A stretch of 64,000 bases of DNA, from contig BSBN01001363.1 in the NCBI GenBank assembly GCA_027924645.1, forward strand, positions 310,001-374,000. The letters run 5' to 3'. A program made the translations under genes and the position numbers. Position 1 is the stretch's first letter; every line of letters begins with the position of its first letter. This stretch comes from Cunninghamia lanceolata. Taxonomy: Eukaryota; Streptophyta; Pinopsida; Cupressales; Cupressaceae. The notes beneath the pieces were generated by a model that had not been told where the DNA came from, did not search any database, and worked only from the letters and a program-made list of their open reading frames with translations. Below are positions 12,558 to 24,800 of this stretch, piece after piece.

Positions 12558-12565
12558 TATAAAAG
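12558..12565 (+). promoter_or_regulatory. Candidate TATA box, LTR 1
   Basis: TATAAAAG sits 1114 bp into the LTR, at the junction between an AT-rich U3-like stretch and more balanced sequence. The same box at the same relative place occurs in the two divergent family members. Transcription would start near 12590, leaving a leader of about 4.6 kb to the polyprotein start. Confidence 0.6.
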
Positions 12566-15500
12566 AGTTGTCGGTGCAACAAGGAGATCAACACAGGGAT
12601 AAGGAAGAAGCAGCTGGGAACTGCAACAATTGGAGCGGGTTCGTCACGGTGGTTGCGAAATCAGGTTCCATCGATTGCCTTATCTCTGAACTTCCTTTCA
12701 ATCTGCAAAATGTGTTTTTAGTTTGTTTGATTTCGCATTGTTCGGCAGTCTGTCCTTTCTGTGTGTGAACAGCAACCTCTCTTAGGGTTTAAATACATAG
12801 GTACTGCCCAAGGATTCTGTAAGTCAAATGCTTTCTTTCCTTTCACTGGTTGCCGAATTATTCCGCATACATTCTCAGACCGGCGAGATCTTGGTAGGGT
12901 TTGTAGGACACCTCGATAGAGTTGCCATGAACCGCTGATGGTTTCAGCTAGTCGTCCCTGTAAAGTCTGATCAAGGTTATTAGTGTTTTCTCTCTGTGTT
13001 AGCTGGAAACTGTCAGGGAAACCCGCTGTATGTCTCTTGTACCCAACGATCTGCTTAGGCTGCGTGCTTGCTCCCACATTTGCAAACTGGAAATCCTTTT
13101 TGCTCAGAAACCTGTATAGCGATTGTAACTGGAGATTGACTGCTGAGCATACAAGAAACTGAAACCGTAGGTCTCAACAAGCACAACGCATTGGAATTTT
13201 CCTTCCAGCGTAAATGAATGGAAATGGAGGCAGCTAGGGTTCGTTTCTGATTTGCGTTTTGGAAAACCTGGGCTGTTGATTTCATTTCTGTAGGACGGAT
13301 GGTCTTGCGAGGGTTGACAGGAAACTTTAATTGGTAGATCTGCAATAGAGGAAGGGAATTCAACTTCAATATCTCTATAGTCTTAGATTTAAGCAAACAA
13401 GGGCGTCTCTAGAATCTTATTGCGTGGTAAGGGGAGCTATACCATTTGTCTTTGCAATATATGACTTTGTAAATAGATTGAAGCGTCTAGGTTGTGACGG
13501 TAAATGTTAGATATTAGGGATGAATGTCGTCTTTGGCTCAGATATGGTTCTCCATAATACGTCATCCCTACTTTAGAGTTTGGTTACCAGCGAATTCTGG
13601 CTATCGAGAGGATCAAAAAAATCCTTCTCCTGTTCTTTATAGCTGAGCGGCCAGGTGGTGTTGTCCTTGGGGTTAAACCCACGGGTTCATTTCTCCATTG
13701 TCTAGCGCATTCCTTAGCTGGAGTTCTTTTTTGTTTGATACCTTTCTGCACACGCCTCAGTGTTATCTTGTCATGGATCTCCATGAAAGTGTAGGAGGAG
13801 TCCCTCAAGGACAATGCGTTCTAACAGCCAGATCGATCTTATCACCTGGAGCAAATCGAACTTACAGAAATGCCTAGACTTGCGTAAATTCCCAAGCGTG
13901 TAAATGTAGAGTCTTTCTAGAGAGGTTGAATGCTTATTTTGGCAGGCTGTTCGTTGCTGTTTAACCCTAGTGTAGCGATCTGGCCGGCACCCCATTCGTC
14001 ATGCCTTGTAGCGTCTGATAAGGTTTTGTGGGAGACGCTGCATATTGTTAAGTCAGGGCGCGATGGGAGGGGATGAGTCGAGTAGTTGTCTCACCATTCG
14101 CTCTCATTTGAAGTTCTGCTTGTTAAAAGAAAACGGGTGAGCCAACTTGTCTGAGAGTCTATGTTTTTAGCTGCAGTTGATATTGGCTATTAGTGGATCG
14201 GGATATCAGGTCACGCTGCAAGGTTGAAATGCTCGCTGCCGTGGCCTTATTGCCGATCGCTCTTGTTGCAGTCACAGAAGTCTTTTCAACGTGACCATTT
14301 TATGGCCACCGTCAGTCATTGTCAGTTTTGCGACGATGATTCGTTGTACACCAGCCATCATATAGATTGGGATAGCGCGTTATCACTGGCTTTCAAACAC
14401 GCTGAGCAAACACCGTTAACCCTGGAAGATAAATGGAGGCTGTAGCATGCAACATCGAAGTGATTAGGGTATTCGTCATACAGCAATCTCTGTCCGCACT
14501 CATAGTTTATATAGCAGTAATAATGTCTTAAGAGTTTATGCGTACTGCAGTTGTTAGAGGTGAAAGTCTAAACTTAGTCAGGTTTAATCTGTAGGCTGCC
14601 GTTGTCTTAGCTGGTGCACGTCTGAAAAGTTTGGGGTGACCTCAAGATAGCCAGTGAAGGCAAGATGGTCATTAGCCAACTGTTGGTATAATGTAGTAGT
14701 AGTTCCAAGTGTAATTTGAGCAGCTGTCTGTTTCTAATAGCTACTGTCTCGTTTTGGCTAATCCTCACATCTGAATATCTCGGAAATCTGATAACAGATT
14801 CGGCTGCAGCAGTGGGATAGAGAAATTATCAACATAGCTCTTCTTACAGGCAGAAAGCCATTCTAGCATACTAACGAATGCAGTTCGCTTACTGAGTTGA
14901 AAAGAGATTGCTGTGAGGGCAAAACCGTGGTCTTCTTTATCACATCATAAACACTCTCCAGTTCTTTCCGATTTACGTGGATACTGTAAACGCAGTAAAA
15001 TTTGCAAGTTCAGAGAACATAGCCGGAAGTCATCAGACCAGATGCATATCATTCACGTCAGTGATTAAACAGTCAATAGCAGTTTTTACACCTCAGTAAT
15101 AAAATATCCCAAGCTGTTCGCATAGGGCGCAAATACGATCATTCTCTTGAGAAAGTAAATCACTATAAGATCAGTATTGGAGATAACTTCAAATCATCAT
15201 AATAGAATTCTTTTGGATTTCGTGTTTGAATTTCGCCTCGTGTGATTGCCGTTCAGCCATGAGACATCTCTCTTAGCGTTATAATCCTTAATAGAATAAA
15301 CTAGTCTGATAAGATTGAAGGATAGTATATAAGATTGTATCTGGAATTAAGTGGTTCTTACGTCAATTACTGTAATGATTTAGTTAATCAATTTACTGAT
15401 CTTTTGAAGCAAAATAAGGATTTGTTAGAAATGTAGTTGCAAGTGTTAAGATATAATGTTGATTTTATTTCAGAAGTTGTTTGCATTAAAACTAAGAATG

Positions 15501-15979
15501 AATTGTAGTATTTCATCTCTTGAGTTTTGAATTGAATTGTTTGAGTGCTGTAATGAGTCGTATTGAGGTTGTTCAAACTTGTATTCCAGAGGCTGAGTTG
15601 TCGTTGTTAAGTATTGGCAACTGGTGTATTGCTGTTTTATGATTGTGATGTAATAGCGTTTATATGTATCAAACAAAGTGTGTAGTATAATGAGGTACTG
15701 TCACGGTTGAATGTTGTGTCTTGTAAAGTAATAATCTCGGGATGAGATATCAATCCTCTTGTGACCTTATTGTACTGTTTTGTCGTAAGGAGAGCCCTGA
15801 AATCTGTAAAAGAATAAAGTTATGTAATGTTAAAAGTATTGGATCACAATTGATGTTATGATTCTATTTTGATGCAAGAGGGTTTATGCCTTGCAGTGTT
15901 CATTTACGTGTATGGTTATAAGTCTTGCATGATGTTTTAAGGTTGACTAGGTGTTAGGAAGGAGAGTGGCTTTCAACGT

Positions 15980-16295
15980 GGGGCCGGCGCCCAAAGTGGC
16001 AGTCAGGATAACCCGTTGGAAGTAGATTAATCAAGTGATAACCTAAAAGTTAACTAGGGGGTTAAGGGTAGATCTCACACTAATAAGATTAATGTATTCC
16101 TCTCCCATGGCCTGTAGTGCTTGTTTAGACTAAGGATGGGTAGAGAAGGCCTGGTCGGCATCATTGACTTCCTTGTCCTCATGAAAGGAAGGTCGATTCC
16201 GCATGTGTCACCCTATGGGGCCGGCGCCTAGTGAGAGGCTGTCAGGATAACCATAGATGGGGGCCGGCGCCTAGTGAGAGGCTGTCAGGATAACC
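15980..16295 (+). repeat. Three GGGGCCGGCGCC repeats in LTR 1
   Basis: Two ~36-bp copies (16217-16252, 16260-16295; period 43) and one diverged copy (15980-16013) begin GGGGCCGGCGCC and end CAGGATAACC. They repeat in LTR 2 (26373-26688) and LTR 3 (36766-37081). They are kept in the solo LTR (about 6910-6988 and 7190-7225) and in the minus copy (55021-55100, 55303-55337). Retention in diverged copies hints at a structural or regulatory role. Confidence 0.8.
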
Positions 16296-17028
16296 CATGT
16301 TAGGACCATGCGATGACACTCTCCCTACTACAACCTAGCATCCCTTGTTCGGTCTCTCCTCGTTTGTTTTGTGTCGCCTCTGGAAATGAAGTGAAAGTTA
16401 AGTTATGTTGTGCTGCATTGTTATAGCCATGTGTTGTATTGGCATTGGCCGTCCTTTGTTCTTGTTTGTCTTTCGTCTACCTGACTGTCAGTGTTTGGGA
16501 CCTCATGTTAACTCCTAGCTCGGGGGGTGGACCTTAGGGTTCCACATGGTCGGGTGGAAGAGCTACTTTATCCATTGGTTCTCTTGTCAGGATCTTATGC
16601 AGAAAAGGATTTGTTTCAGTTATACTTGTTTCAATGATGATGACGTAAGTGTACAACCTTGTACCAGATTTATGTAACAGAATATGCTTTATGTATGTGA
16701 CTTTAGACGTAGACCAAAAGTGGCATTGTAATGATGTTTTGATGTACTTATATAAAAGCATTTCAGTGACGTATCTTATCATGCTGATTCTGTTATCTGA
16801 TGCTTGCAATGAATGTGAATGAGTTGTTTATTGAAAAAGAATTTGGATCAATTACTGATGTATGTTAATTTTTATGTTAGTTGATTGGTTAAGTGATGCA
16901 GCCTTGGTCCCTTAGAGAATATGTTGTAATTAGTTGTGTAACTTACTTTATCAGTTTTAAAAAAAAATTTCCTGTTTTATATTGCATACATGTGTATTCT
17001 TTAAGGCGTTCAAGGCGGGCGTTACATC

Positions 17029-17040
17029 TGGTATCAGAGC
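17029..17040 (+). promoter_or_regulatory. Primer-binding site, internal region 1
   Basis: TGGTATCAGAGC, two bases past the end of LTR 1, is the plant initiator-Met tRNA primer site. It fixes the LTR boundary and the plus-strand sense of the element. The leader from here to 17179 has no other feature that I can see. Confidence 0.92.
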
Positions 17041-17179
17041 CAAGTTACTAACACTGGGTACTCTGGTTTTATAATTAGCCCATTAAGCTATGCTAGTTGC
17101 TTAAACTCTGAAGGACATATTTATTTTTAGTCCTTGCCTAACAACCTGAAGTTTGTTCTTGGATGTGTTGTCCAGGAAG

Positions 17180-20100
17180 ATGCCTAGGGTGCGAGGCCGA
17201 GGACGTGGTCGAGGTAGGGGTCGTGGGAGAGGTGTTGAAGTCAGCCCTCCTCCTAGCTCCCCTCATAGAAGTACACAAGAAGGTGGAAGCGAGAATCAGG
17301 AGAATCAGGTTCAGCCTGAGGGTGCACAACTACGCCAGCTCCTTGAGGAGGTGCTTGCTCGTCTTGGTCCGAGGCAGGAGGTGGTGCAACCGGGAGAAAG
17401 AGAAAGAGAAAGATCTCCTAGAAGGAGAGAGGTCACAGCTGAACAAGAAGCCATTCTTGCGGGCCACATGAGAGATCTGATGAGAGCCCGTCCTCCTACT
17501 TTCGATGGCTCCGGTAGCGGTTTGGAAGCAGAAACATGGCTCATCGATTTGGAGAGATGCTTTGCTATGCATCCATATGGCAGCAACACTAAGGCAAGAT
17601 GCGCCATCATGCATCTAAGAGGATTCGCCTCTACTTGGTGGCGTCTTGAGGAACAAAAGTTGCATCTAGATATTGCGACAATTTCATGGGAACTATTTCT
17701 GGATAGGTTCAGAGCTCGATTTTTATCTGATCACTGGAGGCAACGACGAGCGGATGAATTCCATGGGTTGAGACAGATGGCCATGACAGTGGAACAGTAT
17801 GAGCGCAGGTTTTATGAACTCAAGCAATATGCAGGGATTGGAAACGACGAGGCCATGTTAGTTCAGCATTTTATCAGAGGTCTGAATGCACGCATCAGCG
17901 GAGGAGTTCGTGTGTTCGAGCCGAAGACCATGGAGGTAGCAGTGGAGAAGGCTAGATTGGTGGAAGAGAACTTGACCATGGCCCTAGGGGGTCATACAGG
18001 TGTACAGATTGGTAGCTCATCTCGAGCAGGTTCAGGTTTCCGAGGTGGTCAGTCGCATGCAGCAGGTAACTCGAGGAGTCATCAAGTACCTTCTAAGAGT
18101 GGACAGCAACAACAACAGTTTTCTCAGACGAAATCAAGAAACTCTCAGTATCAGCAAAGCAACAGATTTCATTCTAGAAAGGATCGAAGTTGGCAGAGAG
18201 TTAAACGTGATCGTGCCAGTCAACCAGCGCAAAGCACACAATCTGCAGCAAGCAGAGGTAGTTTTCAGCAGTCAAATGCTCCTGTAGGCGGTGGAGGTTT
18301 TGGCAGGGGAACAGGATGTTTTTCTTGCGGTCAGCAGGGCCACATTGCTAGACAGTGCCCGCATAAGAATACTTCAGGATTTGGTCAGAGACCCGCAGCT
18401 TCAGAGCCCACTGTTGGTGATGCAGGCAGATCACATAGAGTGTTTGCGGCGGTGGACAATCGCCAAGCGGAGCACCAAGGTACCGTTGTGGAGACTACAG
18501 GTGTCTTGCGAGGTATTACCATTTCTGTTCTTTTTGACTCTGGTGCTTCAGATTCTTTTATTTCCCCTTCTATAGTGGAACGTTGCAAATTAGTGGCAGC
18601 AAAGCAAGATGTTAAGTGGCAGGTGGAATTGGCCTCGGGATCTAGAGTATCAGTAGACTCTCTTGTGCATGGTTGCGAGTTGAGGATAGGACCTTTATCT
18701 TCCACAGCGGATCTTCGCATTATACCATTAGGATCCTATGACATAGTGCTGGGAATGGATTGGTTGGATGCTCATCAAGCGGTGATAGACTGTCGCCGCA
18801 AATTAGTAAGGTGTGTTGATGATTCGGGCAAAGAAGTAGAAGTGGTTGGGATTCAGAGACCCATCTCCTTGCGCATGATTTCTGCTATGCAATTGAAGAG
18901 ATGTCTGCGTCAAGGATGCAAGTTGTTTGCTGTAACAGTTAATGACTCAGATTTTGGGGAAAATAGGGAGGCATCCCTTGATGATTATCCTATTCTCAAG
19001 GAGTATGAGGATGTCTTTCCTAGCGAAATTCCAGGTATGCCACCGAAGCGGGATATTGATTTCAAGATAGACCTTGTTCCTGGAGCAGAGCCTATTTCAC
19101 GAGCTCCATATCGAATGACTACTCAGGAACTTAAGGAGCTTCGCTTGCAGCTAGAAGAGTTATTAGCGAAGGGATTCATACGTCCGAGTGTCTCTCCATG
19201 GGGAGCACCTGTGATTTTTGTGAAGAAGAAGGATGGATCTCTGCGTTTGTGCATCGACTATCGGCAGCTTAATAAGGTGACTGTGAAGAACAGGTACCCA
19301 TTGCCGCGAATTGATGACCTTTTTGATCAGATCAAGGGAGCTAAGGTATTTTCGAAGATAGACCTAAAATCAGGATATCATCAGTTGCGCATTTTTGAGG
19401 CTGACATCCACAAGACAGCATTTCGCACTCGCTATGGGCATTATGAGTTCACGGTTGTACCTTTTGGATTGACTAATGCGCCATCAGTATTCATGAGCCT
19501 GATGAATGGTGTGTTCCGTACCTATCTGGATAGATTTGTTCTTGTCTTCTTAGATGATATATTGATTTATTCAAGGTCTATGGAGGAGCATGAAGAGCAT
19601 TTGCGGCAGGTTTTGCAGTGTTTAAGAGAAAATCAGTTGTATGCAAATTTGGCTAAATGTGATTTCTTTCAAACTGAAGTAAAATATTTGGGACATGTTA
19701 TTTCGGATAAGGGTATTGCAGTGGATCCTTCAAAGATTCAAGCGATCATGGATTGGCCTGCTCCTACCAATGTTTCGGAGGTTCGTAGTTTCATGGGTTT
19801 AGCAGGCTATTATCGGCGATTTGTGGAAGGATTTTCAAAGATAGCTCACCCTATAACTTCACTTCAGAGAAAAGGAAAGAAGTTCATATGGTCAGATCGG
19901 TGTCAAGCAGCCTTTCAGAGTCTTAAGGAGCGGTTAACCAGTGCACCTATTCTAGCAGTGCCGGATCCTGCCGGAGATTTTGTGGTTTGTACTGATGCAT
20001 CTTTGGAAGGTTTAGGAGCAGTTTTAATGCAGGAGGGTCGTGTGATAGCTTACGAGTCCCGTAAACTCAAAGATCATGAGTTGAATTATCCTACACATGA

Positions 20101-21814
20101 CCTAGAGTTAGCTGCAGTTGTTCATGCATTGGTAAGATGGAGACACTTCTTGCTGGGGCATCGGTTTGAGCTGCACAGTGATCACCGAAGTTTACAGTAT
20201 ATCTTTACTCAGCCAAACCTGAATGCGAGACAGAGGCGATGGATGGAGTTTCTATGTGAGTATGATTTTGAGGTAAAATATATCCAAGGTAAGGAGAATG
20301 TGGTGGCGGATGCCCTTAGTCGTCGAAGACATGAACTTTTATCTATTACTCTTGGAGTGGATTTGAGAGGGCAGGTTCTTGCAGCTCTCCCTGCAGATAG
20401 ATGGTATCAGGAAGTGAAAGCTGAAGTGGAGTCTGGTAGAGCCTTGGAGGGTAGATATGCTGGGTATTCTATCGAGTCGGATGGTCTCTTGCGACATTTA
20501 GATCGCATTTATGTGCCTTCTACAGAGGGTCTCCGCACCCTAATCATGACTGAGGCTCATCGGGCACCTTATTCTGCGCATCCAGGTGTCAAGAAGATGT
20601 ATGCAGACCTTCGTCAGATATATTTTTGGGCCGGAATGAAGAGGGATATTGCTGATTTTGTTTCGAGATGCTTAGAATGTCAGAGGGTTAAGGCGGAACA
20701 TCAGCATCCCGCAGGTCTTCTTCAGCCACATCTTATTCCGGAATGGAAATGGGACATCATTTCAATAGACTTTATAGTTGGTTTACCCATGTCTTCTCGT
20801 CGCCATGATGCGATAATGGTCACTGTAGACAGGCTTACGAAAGTAGCACATTTTTCTCCTGTCCGATCTTCATATAATGCTTCTTCTGTGGCCAAAATTT
20901 TCATGGAGGATATCATCAGATTGCACGGGATTCCTCGCAAGATTATCTCCGATCGTGATCCAGTTTTTACTTCAGCTCTTTGGACATCTCTTCAGCATGC
21001 TTTGGGGACTCAATTGAACTTCAGTTCAGCTTATCATCCAGAGACTGATGGGCAAACTGAGAGGGTCAATCAGGTCCTCGAGGATATGCTCCGTATGTAT
21101 GTGATGGATCAGCAAAACCGATGGGAAGATTATTTGTATTTGGTGGAGTTTGCGTACAATAATGGGTACCACAGTTCCATTGGCATGTCTCCTTTTCAGG
21201 CCCTGTTTGGTCGTCCTTGTCGTACCCCATTGAGTTGGGATCGCCTTGAGGATAGAGTTCTCCTAGGTCCTCAGATGCTCCAAGAGATGGAGCAGCAGGT
21301 TGATCGCATCAGAGAGCACCTGGTAGCAGCTCAGGATAGACAGAAGAAATATGCAGATGCTCACAGACTTGATCGTCAGTTTTCAGTTGGTGATCGGGTG
21401 TTCTTGCGGGTGCGTCCGCGAAAGAGTCCGATCCGTTACGGAAAAGGCTCTAAGCTCGCGCCACGCTTTGTGGGGCCATTCAAGGTTTTGGAGAGGATCG
21501 GTCCTGTTGCATACCGTCTTGCTTTGCCGCCTAGCTTGTCACGCGTCCATGACGTATTTCATGTTTCTGTTCTTAGACCTTATCACCCAGATATTTCTCA
21601 TGTCCTTGACTGGAATGCTTTACAGGTAGAGGACGGGCAGCTAGCTTTGGAGCCCGTAGGCATTTTAGAGCACAGGCGACTCGCTCTCAGGGGCAGAGCC
21701 ATAGAGCAGGTAAGGGTCCAATGGGATCCTAATGATGAGACTTCAGCGACCTGGGAAGATACTTCCCGTATGCGAGAGCTATATCCATATTTGTTCGCAG
21801 GCTTCCAGGAGTAA
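17180..21814 (+). CDS. Gag-Pol polyprotein, Ty3/gypsy chromovirus, copy 1
   Basis: This 1544-residue uninterrupted polyprotein would supply capsid, protease, reverse transcriptase, RNase H and integrase for retrotransposition. The start is ATG at 17180; the frame opens upstream only with TTG. Domains: an Arg-Gly repeat N-terminus (residues 4-18); gag capsid about 105-265; a CCHC zinc knuckle 380-393; protease active site DSGAS at 453; RT about 650-830 with D728 and the FLDD pair D792/D793; RNase H with D939. The integrase zinc finger is H1127, H1134, C1164, C1167, with catalytic D1197, D1258 and E1294 (D,D35E). The tail at about 1485-1544 is chromodomain-like. All expected catalytic residues are present, so it is plausibly functional. 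Gag and Pol share one frame, with no frameshift or stop between them. It ends 22 bases before LTR 2. Confidence 0.95.
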   Translation: MPRVRGRGRGRGRGRGRGVEVSPPPSSPHRSTQEGGSENQENQVQPEGAQLRQLLEEVLARLGPRQEVVQPGERERERSPRRREVTAEQEAILAGHMRDLMRARPPTFDGSGSGLEAETWLIDLERCFAMHPYGSNTKARCAIMHLRGFASTWWRLEEQKLHLDIATISWELFLDRFRARFLSDHWRQRRADEFHGLRQMAMTVEQYERRFYELKQYAGIGNDEAMLVQHFIRGLNARISGGVRVFEPKTMEVAVEKARLVEENLTMALGGHTGVQIGSSSRAGSGFRGGQSHAAGNSRSHQVPSKSGQQQQQFSQTKSRNSQYQQSNRFHSRKDRSWQRVKRDRASQPAQSTQSAASRGSFQQSNAPVGGGGFGRGTGCFSCGQQGHIARQCPHKNTSGFGQRPAASEPTVGDAGRSHRVFAAVDNRQAEHQGTVVETTGVLRGITISVLFDSGASDSFISPSIVERCKLVAAKQDVKWQVELASGSRVSVDSLVHGCELRIGPLSSTADLRIIPLGSYDIVLGMDWLDAHQAVIDCRRKLVRCVDDSGKEVEVVGIQRPISLRMISAMQLKRCLRQGCKLFAVTVNDSDFGENREASLDDYPILKEYEDVFPSEIPGMPPKRDIDFKIDLVPGAEPISRAPYRMTTQELKELRLQLEELLAKGFIRPSVSPWGAPVIFVKKKDGSLRLCIDYRQLNKVTVKNRYPLPRIDDLFDQIKGAKVFSKIDLKSGYHQLRIFEADIHKTAFRTRYGHYEFTVVPFGLTNAPSVFMSLMNGVFRTYLDRFVLVFLDDILIYSRSMEEHEEHLRQVLQCLRENQLYANLAKCDFFQTEVKYLGHVISDKGIAVDPSKIQAIMDWPAPTNVSEVRSFMGLAGYYRRFVEGFSKIAHPITSLQRKGKKFIWSDRCQAAFQSLKERLTSAPILAVPDPAGDFVVCTDASLEGLGAVLMQEGRVIAYESRKLKDHELNYPTHDLELAAVVHALVRWRHFLLGHRFELHSDHRSLQYIFTQPNLNARQRRWMEFLCEYDFEVKYIQGKENVVADALSRRRHELLSITLGVDLRGQVLAALPADRWYQEVKAEVESGRALEGRYAGYSIESDGLLRHLDRIYVPSTEGLRTLIMTEAHRAPYSAHPGVKKMYADLRQIYFWAGMKRDIADFVSRCLECQRVKAEHQHPAGLLQPHLIPEWKWDIISIDFIVGLPMSSRRHDAIMVTVDRLTKVAHFSPVRSSYNASSVAKIFMEDIIRLHGIPRKIISDRDPVFTSALWTSLQHALGTQLNFSSAYHPETDGQTERVNQVLEDMLRMYVMDQQNRWEDYLYLVEFAYNNGYHSSIGMSPFQALFGRPCRTPLSWDRLEDRVLLGPQMLQEMEQQVDRIREHLVAAQDRQKKYADAHRLDRQFSVGDRVFLRVRPRKSPIRYGKGSKLAPRFVGPFKVLERIGPVAYRLALPPSLSRVHDVFHVSVLRPYHPDISHVLDWNALQVEDGQLALEPVGILEHRRLALRGRAIEQVRVQWDPNDETSATWEDTSRMRELYPYLFAGFQE

Positions 21815-21824
21815 GCCTGATCCT

Positions 21825-21836
21825 AGGGGGGGAGGA
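21825..21836 (+). promoter_or_regulatory. Polypurine tract, internal region 1
   Basis: AGGGGGGGAGGA directly abuts the TG of LTR 2, as needed for plus-strand priming. Confidence 0.9.
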
Positions 21837-24800
21837 TGTAGTACCCCTCAGCTTATCGTCTTTTGGACTGATGGTTGCTTAGTAGTATTGGACATTTTGA
21901 CAGTATTTTTAGATCGTTGATGATGGATTTCTAGTTATTTTGCCTATTTCAGTATGAACTTAATTGTTATGATAACAGATATTGATGTTGGATTATGTCA
22001 TTATGCTTTACAATTTGATAAACGAACTGATGTTTTAGATGCTTTGATGTTATTCATTATATGGGATCGGAAGTTAGCTAATCATTTTATGTCATAGATT
22101 AGTAATCTGATATCTTGTTCAATGTAGTGATTATTATTTTAAAACGTGAATGGAACAGTGTTGTATTACTCGTTCACGAGTACCCTACCTCACTGCGATT
22201 TCCATTCACGATAGGACTGCATGTGATGTATATGTATATCTTGTTACGGTTAACTGTGCGTCGCTGCAGGATGCAGGTACTTGGCATCGACTCCACCTGA
22301 TTACAGGTCTGAGCGTGCCTTCGCCAATGGATTAGTTGGTTGGAGTTAATATGAGGTCCCTAGTCAGTGTTCCTTCGTCGTCAGTTCACCCTTGTGGTTA
22401 TTGGTTGTCATTCGCCCATGTCTCACTGTCAGGTAACATTGTATTTTGGAGTCAAACCAAGTTCAAAGGTGTTTAAGTATGTGCGGTAATGTTGTGCTTT
22501 AATTAGAAATATTCTACGGAAGAGCCTAGTGTTGTTAAATAGACATATTGTCGTTAGTTGTCGATTTAAGTTATAAATAAATTATTATTTTAATAGAGGT
22601 GTTGTTGATAAATAAGTTCTAAGAAGTTGTATTATTCGATATAATATTATTTATGATAAATATTTAAATAAATAAATAATTATAGCCATGCTTGTAAATT
22701 GTGTTTCACAACTAGACTAATAAAATAAATTATAGGATAGTACAAAAATATGGATAGTTGAAATAGTACTATTCTATTAATAATAATATTTTGGGGTCGG
22801 TTATAAAGAAAATAATAATAATAATAAAATAAAGTACCTAATAATTGGGAATCATTAAATTAAATTAAAAAAAAATATACATTTTCTTAAAAAAAAAGAA
22901 GCTTCTCGGAATCTTGTGGGAAACCCTAGGAGAAGAGAAAGGGACTGAGTTATAAAAGAGTTGTCGGTGCAACAAGGAGATCAACACAGGGATAAGGAAG
23001 AAGCAGCTGGGAACTGCAACAATTGGAGCGGGTTCGTCACGGTGGTTGCGAAATCAGGTTCCATCGATTGCCTTATCTCTGAACTTCCTTTCAATCTGCA
23101 AAATGTGTTTTTAGTTTGTTTGATTTCGCATTGTTCGGCAGTCTGTCCTTTCTGTGTGTGAACAGCAACCTCTCTTAGGGTTTAAATACATAGGTACTGC
23201 CCAAGGATTCTGTAAGTCAAATGCTTTCTTTCCTTTCACTGGTTGCCGAATTATTCCGCATACATTCTCAGACCGGCGAGATCTTGGTAGGGTTTGTAGG
23301 ACACCTCGATAGAGTTGCCATGAACCGCTGATGGTTTCAGCTAGTCGTCCCTGTAAAGTCTGATCAAGGTTATTAGTGTTTTCTCTCTGTGTTAGCTGGA
23401 AACTGTCAGGGAAACCCGCTGTATGTCTCTTGTACCCAACGATCTGCTTAGGCTGCGTGCTTGCTCCCACATCTACAAACTGGAAATCCTTTTTGCTCAG
23501 AAACCTGTATAGCGATTGTAACTGGAGATTGACTGCTGAGCATACAAGAAACTGAAACCGTAGGTCTCAACAAGCACAACGCATTGGAATTTTCCTTCCA
23601 GCGTAAATGAATGGAAATGGAGGCAGCTAGGGTTCGTTTCTGATTTGCGTTTTGGAAAACCTGGGCTGTTGATTTCATTTCTGTAGGACGGATGGTCTTG
23701 CGAGGGTTGACAGGAAACTTTAATTGGTAGATCTGCAATAGAGGAAGGGAATTCAACTTCAATATCTCTGTAGTCTTAGATTTAAGCAAACAAGGGCGTC
23801 TCTAGAATCTTATTGCGTGGTAAGGGGAGCTATACCATTTGTCTTTGCAATATATGACTTTGTAAATAGATTGAAGCGTCTAGGTTGTGACGGTAAATGT
23901 TAGATATTAGGGATGAATGTCGTCTTTGGCTCAGATATGGTTCTCCATAATACGTCATCCCTACTTTAGAGTTTGGTTACCAGCGAATTCTGGCTATCGA
24001 GAGGATCAAAAAAATCCTTCTCCTGTTCTTTATAGCTGAGCGGCCAGGTGGTGTTGTCCTTGGGGTTAAACCCACGGGTTCATTTCTCCATTGTCTAGCG
24101 CATTCCTTAGCTGGAGTTCTTTTTTGTTTGATACCTTTCTGCACACGCCTCAGTGTTATCTTGTCATGGATCTCCATGAAAGTGTAGGAGGAGTCCCTCA
24201 AGGACAATGCGTTCTAACAGCCAGATCGATCTTATCACCTGGAGCAAATCGAACTTACAGAAATGCCTAGACTTGCGTAAATTCCCAAGCGTGTAAATGT
24301 AGAGTCTTTCTAGAGAGGTTGAATGCTTATTTTGGCAGGCTGTTCGTTGCTGTTTAACCCTAGTGTAGCGATCTGGCCGGCACCCCATTCGTCATGCCTT
24401 GTAGCGTCTGATAAGGTTTTGTGGGAGACGCTGCATATTGTTAAGTCAGGGCGCGATGGGAGGGGATGAGTCGAGTAGTTGTCTCACCATTCGCTCTCAT
24501 TTGAAGTTCTGCTTGTTAAAAGAAAACGGGTGAGCCAACTTGTCTGAGAGTCTATGTTTTTAGCTGCAGTTGATATTGGCTATTAGTGGATCGGGATATC
24601 AGGTCACGCTGCAAGGTTGAAATGCTCGCTGCCGTGGCCTTATTGCCGATCGCTCTTGTTGCAGTCACAGAAGTCTTTTCAACGTGACCATTTTATGGCC
24701 ACCGTCAGTCATTGTCAGTTTTGCGACGATGATTCGTTGTACACCAGCCATCATATAGATTGGGATAGCGCGTTATCACTGGCTTTCAAACACGCTGAGC

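Larger units (their letters stand above)
11444..17026 (+). repeat. LTR 1 (5583 bp)
   Basis: It begins TGTAGTACCCC and ends GGGCGTTACA (TG...CA). Parts in order: a hairpin region at 11752-11817, an AT-rich stretch at 12110-12540, a TATA box at 12558-12565, then about 4.4 kb of non-coding downstream sequence with three GGGGCCGGCGCC repeats at 15980-16295. Short frames inside recur identically in all three LTRs and look fortuitous. Differences from LTR 3 noticed by eye are A at 11870, T at 13080 and A at 13377, against G, C and G. Confidence 0.95.

Noticed and set aside
12718..13396. 113- and 119-codon minus-strand frames, repeated in each LTR
   Set aside because: Identical in all three copies only because the LTRs are identical. 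They show no domain and no convincing counterpart in the diverged family LTRs.
16217..16295. CRISPR-like or satellite array
   Set aside because: Only two close copies plus one diverged copy inside an LTR of a plant retrotransposon, with no spacer series.
16749..16757. TATATAAAAG near the LTR 1 3' end as promoter
   Set aside because: No match at the corresponding place in the solo LTR or the minus copy, while the TATA box at 12558 is conserved in both.
17153..17179. TTG start extending the polyprotein by nine residues
   Set aside because: ATG at 17180 is the first Met codon of the frame and opens directly into the Arg-Gly run; there is no reason to prefer a TTG.
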